Shown: positions 7,073 to 13,259 of the stretch, in pieces
How the letters are laid out: each line of letters starts with the position of its first letter
Numbering within the stretch: the first letter of the stretch is position 1
Origin: Lachnospiraceae bacterium
Lineage (GTDB): Bacteria > Bacillota_A > Clostridia > Lachnospirales > Lachnospiraceae
Length of the DNA stretch: 18,789 nucleotides
Assembly (NCBI GenBank): GCA_017391465.1
Contig: JAFOYH010000128.1
Coordinates: 1-18,789 of the forward strand
Direction of reading: 5' to 3'
Notes under the pieces: model-generated
What the model was told of the DNA's origin: nothing
The model's input: only the letters and a program-made list of their open reading frames with translations
The model's database searches: none
Program-made: the position numbers and the translations under genes

Positions 7073-8794
7073 CTACTGTATTCCTTCGAGTAATTTTGGT
7101 ATCAACTGTTTCTTTCGAGACACCATACCTTCCAAATCGATATAATGTTCTTCGGCATTCTGTCGGAACGCATTTTCAACCACCTGTTTTGCTTCTTTTC
7201 CAACAAATAATAAACGTGTGGATTCTTTTAATATATCTGTCAGCATAAAAAACACCATCGATGTATTTGTATCTTGCATGGCAGATTTCATATATTCAAG
7301 CAACCGTTCCTGAACATTCATCAATTCATTAAGATTCACAGAGGTAATCTGTCCAACCCCAAAACAATTATCACCTGCATTAAATTTTTTATAATCCTGA
7401 TAAAAAATTTCAAACTCTGTCTTTTTCGAAAGCTGACTGCCTTCTTCAAACATTTTCAGAGCATGACTTTCCAGGTCAACCCCCGCAATTTCAGCCAGTT
7501 GTTCAGCCGCCATCTGATCTACAGCTGTACATGTCGGTGAACGGAACATTAATGTATCCGAAACAATGGCCGAACATAATATTCCAGCAATGGATTTTGT
7601 CAATGGAATCTGATTTTCCTGATACATCTCATAAATAATGGTCGCTGTACATCCTACCGGCTCATTACGAACTTTGACCGGACGGATTGTTTCCACCGTT
7701 CCAAGCTTATGATGATCTATAATTTCAACAACCTCTGCTTCGTCAACCCCTTCTGCAGCCTGTTCCATCTCATTATGATCCACTAAGATTACTTTTTTGG
7801 CGTCCATGCCAATCAATGCACGTCTCGAAATCATCCCGACATAGTGATAATTATCATCAATGATGAGGAAATCTCGATGTCTCAAACGCATCATTGTCGG
7901 TTTAATATCCGATACATAGTCATTCTGATTAAATGCAACAAGACCTTCCTTGATCATAAAATAATCAACCGGAATACTCTGATTGATATTTCGTGTAACC
8001 GTAAACGTATCATATGGTGTGCATATAACTGCACAACCATTTTCTTCGGCAAGTTTACAGATCGTTCTTGATGCCTTTGCACCGTCACAGATAATAATGC
8101 ACGATGCTTTATTTTCAATGGCACTTAATTGAGCTTCGTATCGGTTTCCTAAAATAACCAGGTCATCCTCATGCACAAAATCTCCAATAACATTCAATGT
8201 GGCCGTTGAAACAACCAGCTTGCCTTTTGTAAGAATCTTATCGGACTCTCCAACAACCAACGTCCCATTCAATGTATCCAAAATATTTGATATTGGCGTA
8301 CATGCTTCGGATAAAATTTCATTATTCAACATGGACATATAGGCACCTGTAATATCAGACATGGTGATCAGACCTTCCAAAAGCCCCTGTTCATCCGTTA
8401 CAGCCAGTGTCGATGTATCCAGTTTTCTCATTGTCTCCCACGCTTTTTTTAATGAAAAATCAGATGAAATCGGAGCAATGCGTCGAATATTAATATCACA
8501 CACCTGTGTACGGATTGCATTCATAAACACAGGCACACTCTGTCCAAACGTATTCAGCACGTACTCTGTTTCCGTATTTACCTGACCCGCACGAACAGGA
8601 ACATAAATCATCTCATCGTGATTCCCTTCCGAAACAAGAAAATCATGATACTGTTCAACAGATTCACCCTTCTGGATCCTTGCTAATATTTCATTTTTTA
8701 GAGAAGCATAGGCGATGGCAGAACAAATCGAATCCGTATCCGGGTTCTTATGTCCAATAACGTATATTTCCTTTTGTCTCTTTGGCTCTATCAT
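7073..8794 (-). CDS. family II inorganic pyrophosphatase with CBS and DRTGG domains, copy 2
   Basis: Tandem paralog of the next gene, 573 residues. Catalytic motifs are the same: IGHKNPDTDS (His15, Asp19, Asp21), VDHN (338-341), DHHK (360-363) and SRKKQ (559-563). Regulatory insert: CBS1 about 112-155, DRTGG about 170-280, CBS2 about 290-332. It differs from copy 1 by an insert of about 23 charged residues around 35-62, and by Ala326 where copy 1 has Asp in the CBS2 S/TxxD position. This suggests different nucleotide control with equal catalysis. Strong ribosome site AAAGGAG 7 nt before the ATG at 8794. First gene of the operon; its leader contains a hairpin (8815-8842) downstream of the promoter at 8859-8887. 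Confidence 0.95.
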   Translation of the reverse strand: MIEPKRQKEIYVIGHKNPDTDSICSAIAYASLKNEILARIQKGESVEQYHDFLVSEGNHDEMIYVPVRAGQVNTETEYVLNTFGQSVPVFMNAIRTQVCDINIRRIAPISSDFSLKKAWETMRKLDTSTLAVTDEQGLLEGLITMSDITGAYMSMLNNEILSEACTPISNILDTLNGTLVVGESDKILTKGKLVVSTATLNVIGDFVHEDDLVILGNRYEAQLSAIENKASCIIICDGAKASRTICKLAEENGCAVICTPYDTFTVTRNINQSIPVDYFMIKEGLVAFNQNDYVSDIKPTMMRLRHRDFLIIDDNYHYVGMISRRALIGMDAKKVILVDHNEMEQAAEGVDEAEVVEIIDHHKLGTVETIRPVKVRNEPVGCTATIIYEMYQENQIPLTKSIAGILCSAIVSDTLMFRSPTCTAVDQMAAEQLAEIAGVDLESHALKMFEEGSQLSKKTEFEIFYQDYKKFNAGDNCFGVGQITSVNLNELMNVQERLLEYMKSAMQDTNTSMVFFMLTDILKESTRLLFVGKEAKQVVENAFRQNAEEHYIDLEGMVSRKKQLIPKLLEGIQ

Positions 8795-8806
8795 ACTCTT
8801 TCTCCT

Positions 8807-8842
8807 TTAAAAATGCTCTGTTCAGATTTCTCTGAACAGAGC
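8807..8842 (-). terminator. terminator-like hairpin in the ppaC copy 2 leader
   Basis: A perfect 12-bp stem GCTCTGTTCAGA / TCTGAACAGAGC closed by a GAAA tetraloop on the minus strand and followed by ATTTTT, with the ribosome site AAAGGAG starting right after. It can end transcripts of the 8884-9603 gene. However, a near-consensus promoter lies upstream of it, so it also sits inside the 5' UTR of the pyrophosphatase operon. Confidence 0.8.
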
Positions 8843-8858
8843 TTGTCTGCTATTATTT

Positions 8859-8887
8859 ATTTTACAAATAATTATAAAACATTTCAA
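8859..8887 (-). promoter_or_regulatory. sigma-A promoter of the pyrophosphatase operon
   Basis: Minus strand: -35 TTGAAA (8882-8887), 17-bp spacer, -10 TAAAAT (8859-8864). The -35 overlaps the TGA stop codon of the upstream membrane protein gene. The predicted start near 8852 gives a leader of about 57 nt, most of it the hairpin. Confidence 0.7.
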
Positions 8888-9603
8888 CACAAAAATTCTT
8901 TCAGAACGTCTTCCACAATCTTTGCATCAACTTCATCATTACGCGCTATAATTCCATCCTGTCCATATTCATCATAATAATATTTAGGTTTTCGTTCTTT
9001 ACGACGGCCTGTTCCAGCTACAGCAATTTCCTGCAATGCTCTCTTATATTGTTCCGGTGGAACTTTTCCTGCCTGTTCTTTGTACTCAAAAGCGAGTTTT
9101 TGATTTAAATAATTGCTAACATAATCTGAGATACTGTGAATAAGTACATTCTCTCTGGATTCAAAATCCATAAACCGGGTCAATCCCAAAAGAATCCATG
9201 TTCCCAAAATCGCTGTGGTCAAAAGAACAAAAACCTGATATAAACTTTCGCCTTTTGTCCATCGATAAATAAAATTGCCGCCACCAACAGCCAGCAACGC
9301 TGTCATAAACAAATATGGCAAACGACTCCATCCATGTAAGGACATTGGTCCAATACGATATTTTTTTATGTATCTTCCGACCATTGCCCGTGTATCTTCC
9401 GGATGCATCCCAATCTTAAAATACCCCGTCACTTTTAACTTAATGTGTTTCACAAGTCGATGTTCCGATGTTCCCATCGAATCCGCTTCCCGAATTAATC
9501 TTTTGTAGTTTCTTCCTGTTATCCACAACGTCACTAAACCTGCCATCAGCAGAACGATCTCCACATAGAGTGACAGACCCTGGCTCAAGAACCAATCTTT
9601 CAT
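8884..9603 (-). CDS. hypothetical membrane protein, 239 residues
   Basis: I do not recognise this family. The product has three likely membrane helices (about 12-30, 96-113 and 122-143), a basic cytoplasmic-looking stretch between helices 1 and 2, and a hydrophilic C-terminal half. That half contains a basic patch (TGRRKERKPK), a YYYDEYG cluster, an acidic end and a final Cys. The ATG at 9603 has AAAGGAG 8 nt upstream. It is transcribed alone or as read-through from mtnN; a terminator-like hairpin follows its stop. A perfect inverted repeat overlaps its probable promoter, hinting at specific control. Nothing in the sequence supports a function. Confidence 0.8.
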   Translation of the reverse strand: MKDWFLSQGLSLYVEIVLLMAGLVTLWITGRNYKRLIREADSMGTSEHRLVKHIKLKVTGYFKIGMHPEDTRAMVGRYIKKYRIGPMSLHGWSRLPYLFMTALLAVGGGNFIYRWTKGESLYQVFVLLTTAILGTWILLGLTRFMDFESRENVLIHSISDYVSNYLNQKLAFEYKEQAGKVPPEQYKRALQEIAVAGTGRRKERKPKYYYDEYGQDGIIARNDEVDAKIVEDVLKEFLC

Positions 9604-9618
9604 TTTTCGAGCTCCTTT

Positions 9619-9651
9619 CGTTGATAAGATATCTCCATTATAATATCAACG
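9619..9651. repeat. 8-bp inverted repeat around a TATAAT upstream of the 239-residue membrane protein
   Basis: CGTTGATA (9619-9626) and TATCAACG (9644-9651) are perfect inverted copies 17 bp apart. Between them a minus-strand TATAAT (9637-9642) is the best -10 for the gene starting at 9603; its -35 (GGATTT-like) is poor. This fits a repressor or activator operator, or a leader hairpin. Confidence 0.5.
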
Positions 9652-9687
9652 AATTCTCAAAATCCATTCAAATTGGTCGGGGATATT

Positions 9688-10386
9688 CTACATATTCTGC
9701 AACATGCCGGTCACAAGGCGTACCGTATGTTCAATGGCTTTCATTTCAAATTCGCTGTAATCCATCTCTGCACTGCCATCCGCTTTATCTGAAATCGCAC
9801 GAATAACAAGATATGGCACATGATTTAACCAAGCTGCCTGAGCAATGGCCGCACCTTCCATTTCTGTACAATATCCATGAAACAGTTGAACAATACGCTC
9901 CTTCACTTGACGATCTGAAACAAACTGATCACCGCTGACAACTCTGCCTTTAAACACCTGAATCTCTGGATTCACTTCCTGACAGATTTTTTCGGCCAAA
10001 GCAATCAATGCCGGATCCCCTTCAAATACAGAGGTCTCCATACGTGGAATAATCCCCGGATCATAGCCAAATCCCGTTGCATCCATATCGTGTTGAAGTG
10101 CATCTACTGAAAGGACAATATCTCCGATATTAATTTCATTTTTCAAACTTCCTGCAACACCTGTGTTGATAATGGCTTCTACGTCATATACATCACATAA
10201 AATCTGAGTACATACAGCCGCATTGACTTTGCCTATACCACTTCGTACAACAACCGCCGGATGTCCTTCACAAATACCTTTACAAAATTCCATTCCTGCA
10301 ATTACACGCAGTTCTTCAATAATCATCTTTGCTTTTAATGCAGCCACTTCTTCTTCCATGGCACCAATAATACCGATCATTTTCAT
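9688..10386 (-). CDS. mtnN: 5'-methylthioadenosine/S-adenosylhomocysteine nucleosidase (MtnN/Pfs)
   Basis: A 232-residue cytoplasmic nucleosidase that cleaves adenine from MTA and SAH, recycling SAM by-products and making S-ribosylhomocysteine, the precursor of autoinducer-2. Family marks: the N-terminal IGIIGAMEEEV with the catalytic Glu13 (Glu12 in E. coli), NTGVAGSL, VSGDQF, the MEGAAIAQ substrate-binding Glu, and ISDKAD with the catalytic Asp. Length is typical. The ATG at 10386 has CAGGAG about 9 nt upstream; an overlapping out-of-frame ATG lies 4 nt earlier. It is expressed from its own promoter (10425-10453), divergent from the TSCPD-murG operon. No luxS is visible here. Confidence 0.96.
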   Translation of the reverse strand: MKMIGIIGAMEEEVAALKAKMIIEELRVIAGMEFCKGICEGHPAVVVRSGIGKVNAAVCTQILCDVYDVEAIINTGVAGSLKNEINIGDIVLSVDALQHDMDATGFGYDPGIIPRMETSVFEGDPALIALAEKICQEVNPEIQVFKGRVVSGDQFVSDRQVKERIVQLFHGYCTEMEGAAIAQAAWLNHVPYLVIRAISDKADGSAEMDYSEFEMKAIEHTVRLVTGMLQNM

Positions 10387-10424
10387 CCATTTATTCTCCT
10401 GTTTAAACTCACTTGGTTTTTTTA

Positions 10425-10453
10425 ATCATAACATGTTCCTCAAATACGGTAAA
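10425..10453 (-). promoter_or_regulatory. promoter of mtnN
   Basis: Minus strand: -35 TTTACC (10448-10453), 17-bp spacer, extended -10 TGTTATGAT (TATGAT at 10425-10430). Leader of about 30 nt to the mtnN start. Confidence 0.6.
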
Positions 10454-10544
10454 GCAATTCTACTCAAAGAATTTTGAAATTTGCTCTTATGATGAGACCC
10501 TTTTTGGTAAACTTTAAATTTTACTGGCTTATACCACAGGCATC

Positions 10545-10553
10545 TGATATAAT
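10545..10553 (+). promoter_or_regulatory. extended -10 promoter of TSCPD-murG
   Basis: Plus strand TGATATAAT is a perfect extended -10 (TG at 10545-10546, TATAAT at 10548-10553). The -35 position holds TGGCTT, a poor match, as is common for extended -10 promoters. The start is predicted near 10560, about 29 nt before the ATG at 10589. Confidence 0.65.
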
Positions 10554-10588
10554 AATTAAGAATCTTTTATGAATAGGAGTGATTGATT

Positions 10589-10849
10589 ATGAGACATATG
10601 AATAAACATACATGTTCCAAAGCAGTTGATTTTGAAATCGAAAACGGTATTATCACCAGCTGCCAGTTTATCGGCGGATGCCATGGCAATACGCAGGGAA
10701 TCGCTGCCCTCGTTATTGGACGTCCAGTAGATGATGTCATCAGCATTCTTTCCGGTATCGACTGTGGAGGTCGCGGAACTTCCTGCCCAGATCAGCTTGC
10801 GCAGGGTTTAAAAGAATACAAACAGTCTCAATCTGTTCAGGAGGTCTGA
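10589..10849 (+). CDS. TSCPD domain-containing protein
   Basis: An 86-residue protein made almost wholly of a TSCPD domain, recognised by the FIGGCHGNTQGIAALVIG stretch and the name motif TSCPDQLA near residues 66-73. Five Cys residues (in HTCSK, TSCQF, GGCHG, IDCGG and TSCPD) suggest metal or nucleic acid binding. The domain also occurs at the C-terminus of vitamin B12-dependent ribonucleotide reductase, but the role of the stand-alone form is not known. The ATG at 10589 was chosen for its AGGAG 9 nt upstream; the frame is open from a TTG 6 nt earlier. The murG ribosome site lies in its last codons and murG starts 3 nt after its stop, so the two are co-expressed. Confidence 0.88.
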   Translation: MRHMNKHTCSKAVDFEIENGIITSCQFIGGCHGNTQGIAALVIGRPVDDVISILSGIDCGGRGTSCPDQLAQGLKEYKQSQSVQEV

Positions 10850-10852
10850 ATA

Positions 10853-11920
10853 ATGAAAAAAATCGTTATGACCGGAGGCGGTACAGCCGGCCATGTTACA
10901 CCAAATATTGCCCTCATGCCTGCTCTTAAAGAAAAAGGCTATCAGATTTCTTATATTGGTTCATACGATGGCATCGAACGCGGTTTGATCGAAAAAGAAG
11001 GAATTCCTTATTATGGCATTTCTTCCGGAAAACTCCGCCGTTATTTTGATTTAAAGAATTTTACAGATCCCTTTAAAGTTGTTAAGGGTTATTTTGAAGC
11101 CCGCAAACTTTTAAAGAAACTGAAACCCGATGTTGTCTTTTCCAAAGGCGGTTTTGTCACTGTTCCAGTTGTCCTTGCTGCAAAAAGCTGTAAGATTCCT
11201 GCAATTATCCATGAATCAGATATGACACCAGGACTTGCTAACAAGCTTGCCATACCATCCGCATACAAGGTATGTCATAATTTCCCAGAAACCGCAAAGC
11301 ATTTACCAGAAGGCAAATCTGTCCTTTCCGGATCGCCGATCCGTCAGGAATTATTAAATGGCAGTCGTGCAGAGGGCTTAAAAATCTGCGGATTTTCCAC
11401 AGAAAAACCCGTTATTCTTGTTATTGGCGGCAGTTTGGGTTCGGTTGCTATCAATGAAGCCGTTCGAGGTGCATTACCTGTTTTGTTACCAGACTATCAG
11501 ATTATTCATGTTTGTGGAAAAGGCAAAGTAGACACTTCGATAAAAAACATGGCAGGTTATATCCAGTTTGATTATGTTCAAGAAGAATTAAGTCATTTAC
11601 TGGCTGCAGCAGATCTTGTCATCTCACGCGCAGGCTCCAATGCCATTTGTGAGTTTCTAGCATTAAAAAAACCAAACATTTTAATTCCACTTCCTGCTAA
11701 TGCCAGCCGCGGCGATCAGCTTCTCAATGCAGCATCTTTTGAAAAGCAGGGATTTAGCTACCTTCTTCATGAGGAAGATGTCACAGATGAATCTTTAACA
11801 CAAGCTGTTCATCACGTCTTTGAAAACCAAGAAGCTTATGTTCGTTCTATGCTTTCGAATCCAGCTTCAAATGCAATCGAAATCATCGTTCAATTATGTG
11901 AAGATATTTCCAACAAATAA
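10853..11920 (+). CDS. murG: UDP-GlcNAc:lipid I GlcNAc transferase (MurG)
   Basis: GT28 family glycosyltransferase of 355 residues that turns lipid I into lipid II at the inner face of the membrane. Three glycine-rich loops are present: TGGGTAGH (7-14), SKGGF (97-101) and IGGSLGS (191-197). The UDP-GlcNAc-binding part [14 protein letters not shown] (259-271, with Glu267) is also present. [14 protein letters not shown] and [16 protein letters not shown] match the staphylococcal/low-GC subtype rather than the E. coli GGTGGH type. AGGAGG lies 8 nt before the ATG. It is not in a division-cell wall cluster here but follows a small TSCPD gene. A terminator lies downstream inside the convergent kinase gene. 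Confidence 0.96.
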   Translation: MKKIVMTGGGTAGHVTPNIALMPALKEKGYQISYIGSYDGIERGLIEKEGIPYYGISSGKLRRYFDLKNFTDPFKVVKGYFEARKLLKKLKPDVVFSKGGFVTVPVVLAAKSCKIPAIIHESDMTPGLANKLAIPSAYKVCHNFPETAKHLPEGKSVLSGSPIRQELLNGSRAEGLKICGFSTEKPVILVIGGSLGSVAINEAVRGALPVLLPDYQIIHVCGKGKVDTSIKNMAGYIQFDYVQEELSHLLAAADLVISRAGSNAICEFLALKKPNILIPLPANASRGDQLLNAASFEKQGFSYLLHEEDVTDESLTQAVHHVFENQEAYVRSMLSNPASNAIEIIVQLCEDISNK

Positions 11921-11938
11921 AAATGCTTTTCGCATTCT
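11914..11938 (-). terminator. intrinsic terminator of the histidine kinase gene
   Basis: Minus strand AGAATGC-GAAAA-GCATTTT (7 bp including one G-T pair, 11920-11938), followed by a T-rich TATTTG. It touches the murG stop codon at 11918-11920. Confidence 0.6.
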
Positions 11939-11951
11939 ATGAAAGAAAATC

Positions 11952-11982
11952 AGGCTGCCTACACATTGTAAGCAGCCTTTTC
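11952..11982 (+). terminator. intrinsic terminator of murG, inside the kinase 3' end
   Basis: AGGCTGC (11952-11958) and GCAGCCT (11972-11978) pair, with an inner TACA/TGTA helix after a C-A mismatch, followed by TTTTC on the plus strand. It overlaps the last codons and stop of the convergent histidine kinase gene. Confidence 0.75.
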
Positions 11983-12648
11983 AATACTTTTGTTCTCACT
12001 ATGTATCGGTAAAAACAAGACAATCTTTGTCCCAATCATAGGTTTTGAATGGACTTGAATCACACCGTGATGTGCATCTACAATATTCTTGACAATGGCC
12101 AGTCCCAGGCCAGTTCCATTCGTTTTATATGTCACAAAAGGTTCAAAAATTGTTGAAATCCGTTCTCTATCCATTCCACATCCTGAATCACGAATAATAA
12201 TTATTAATCGTTTCCATTTGGACTGAACCGTAATATCTATATAATCTTTGGATTGCGTTGCATCCATGGCATTTTGAAGCAAATTTCTAAGCACTTCCTG
12301 AATTTTCAAAGAATCTCCCTGGATCCATTGAAGAGATGTTTCAAAATTGAGAGAAATGCTTTTTTCCTGAAGTTGAGCTTCCGAAGAAAAAGCCCGAACT
12401 ACATTTGTCAAAATTTGTCGAATATTTACTTGTGAATAATTCAGACTTTGGCTGGTATTTAAAGAAGACAATTCGGAAAGAAGTTTAGACATATAATTGA
12501 GATCCAGCATAACCTGTTCCCATAAAGGGTCTTGTTGGACTTCCGGATAACGCCCCCCAATGAGCTGTAATGTACTATGAATCAATGTCAAAGGATTTCT
12601 CAATTCATGCGAAATGACCGACACCGAAAACTTTGGTGATTCTTTCAT
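11959..12648 (-). CDS. sensor-less histidine kinase (HisKA-HATPase)
   Basis: A 229-residue soluble histidine kinase with only the catalytic core. The HisKA phosphoacceptor SHELRNPL has His14; the HATPase domain shows the N box NLLQNAMDA (Asn126), G1 box DSGCGM (154-159), F box IFEPFV and G2 box GTGLGLAI (178-185). There is no PAS, HAMP or membrane segment, and no response regulator next to it. The H box and order resemble the core of sporulation-type kinases, but that is only a resemblance. The ATG at 12648 is preferred because AAAGGA lies 8 nt upstream; an in-frame TTG at 12678 lies within the probable -10. It converges with murG; its last codons form the murG terminator. Confidence 0.9.
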   Translation of the reverse strand: MKESPKFSVSVISHELRNPLTLIHSTLQLIGGRYPEVQQDPLWEQVMLDLNYMSKLLSELSSLNTSQSLNYSQVNIRQILTNVVRAFSSEAQLQEKSISLNFETSLQWIQGDSLKIQEVLRNLLQNAMDATQSKDYIDITVQSKWKRLIIIIRDSGCGMDRERISTIFEPFVTYKTNGTGLGLAIVKNIVDAHHGVIQVHSKPMIGTKIVLFLPIHSENKSIEKAAYNV

Positions 12649-12676
12649 CCCATTCTTCCTTTCTGTTGTTTTTTTC

Positions 12677-12706
12677 AATGTATCACAGACACCTCCAACC
12701 TTTCAA
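12677..12706 (-). promoter_or_regulatory. probable promoter of the histidine kinase gene
   Basis: Minus strand: -35 TTGAAA (12701-12706), 18-bp spacer, extended -10 TGATACATT (TACATT at 12677-12682). Two TGTCG pentamers 10 bp apart lie just upstream, around 12719-12733. Confidence 0.45.
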
Positions 12707-12769
12707 ACAAATTCGCACGACAAATAGCGACACTCCTTATCTCTAATTTTTAAAACTTTTGATTCTGCA

Positions 12770-12798
12770 TAGACTTTTTCGCTTCTGTGGACTATTAT
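12770..12798 (+). promoter_or_regulatory. probable promoter of the HIT gene
   Basis: Plus strand: -35 TAGACT (12770-12775), 17-bp spacer, -10 TATTAT (12793-12798). Leader of about 36 nt, which includes the small inverted repeat TCAAT-AATA-ATTGA at 12811-12824. Confidence 0.55.
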
Positions 12799-12840
12799 TA
12801 AATTAAAGAATCAATAATAATTGAATGGAGGATATATTGA

Positions 12841-13257
12841 ATGAACACAAACTGTATTTTTTGTAAAATTGCAAACGGAGAGATACCATCTTCAACACTC
12901 TATGAAGATGACGCTTTCCGCGTTATTCTCGACGTGTCACCAGCAACAAAAGGCCATGCCTTAATCCTTCCTAAGCAGCACATAGCCAACATTTTTGAAA
13001 TGGATGATTCGACAGCAGAAAAAGTATTTGTTCTCGCAAGCCGCATTGCCAAAGCTATGAAAACCGCATTAAACTGTGATGGATTAAACATTGTTCAAAA
13101 CAATGGCGAAGTTGCCGGTCAGACTGTTTTCCATTTCCATTTACACATTATTCCTCGTTATAACGAAGACGGACAGCATATTTCCTGGATTCCTGGGACT
13201 TCCGAAGCCGAAGAACGTGAATCTATTGCAACTCAGATCAAAGCTCTTTTAAACTAA
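12841..13257 (+). CDS. HIT family protein (Hint-type nucleotide hydrolase/transferase)
   Basis: A 138-residue histidine-triad protein. The active-site motif FHFHLHIIPR carries His98, His100 (nucleophile in the family) and His102. CIFC (Cys5, Cys8) is the usual N-terminal zinc pair of bacterial HIT proteins, and VQNNGEVAGQTVFH is the typical approach to the triad. Members hydrolyse AMP-lysine-type phosphoramidates or dinucleotides; the true substrate here is unknown. GGAGG lies 9 nt before the ATG. Monocistronic, convergent with the Tad operon, with its terminator at 13271-13304. Diadenosine polyphosphates regulate CBS/DRTGG pyrophosphatases, so a link to the pyrophosphatase pair is conceivable but not shown. 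Confidence 0.95.
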   Translation: MNTNCIFCKIANGEIPSSTLYEDDAFRVILDVSPATKGHALILPKQHIANIFEMDDSTAEKVFVLASRIAKAMKTALNCDGLNIVQNNGEVAGQTVFHFHLHIIPRYNEDGQHISWIPGTSEAEERESIATQIKALLN

Positions 13258-13259
13258 AT

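Noticed and set aside
12649..12678. TTG-initiated extension of the histidine kinase
   Set aside because: It overlaps the probable -10 and has no ribosome site, while ATG at 12648 is well placed.
12811..12824. TCAAT-AATA-ATTGA in the HIT leader as an operator
   Set aside because: It is short, AT-rich and likely by chance in a low-GC genome.
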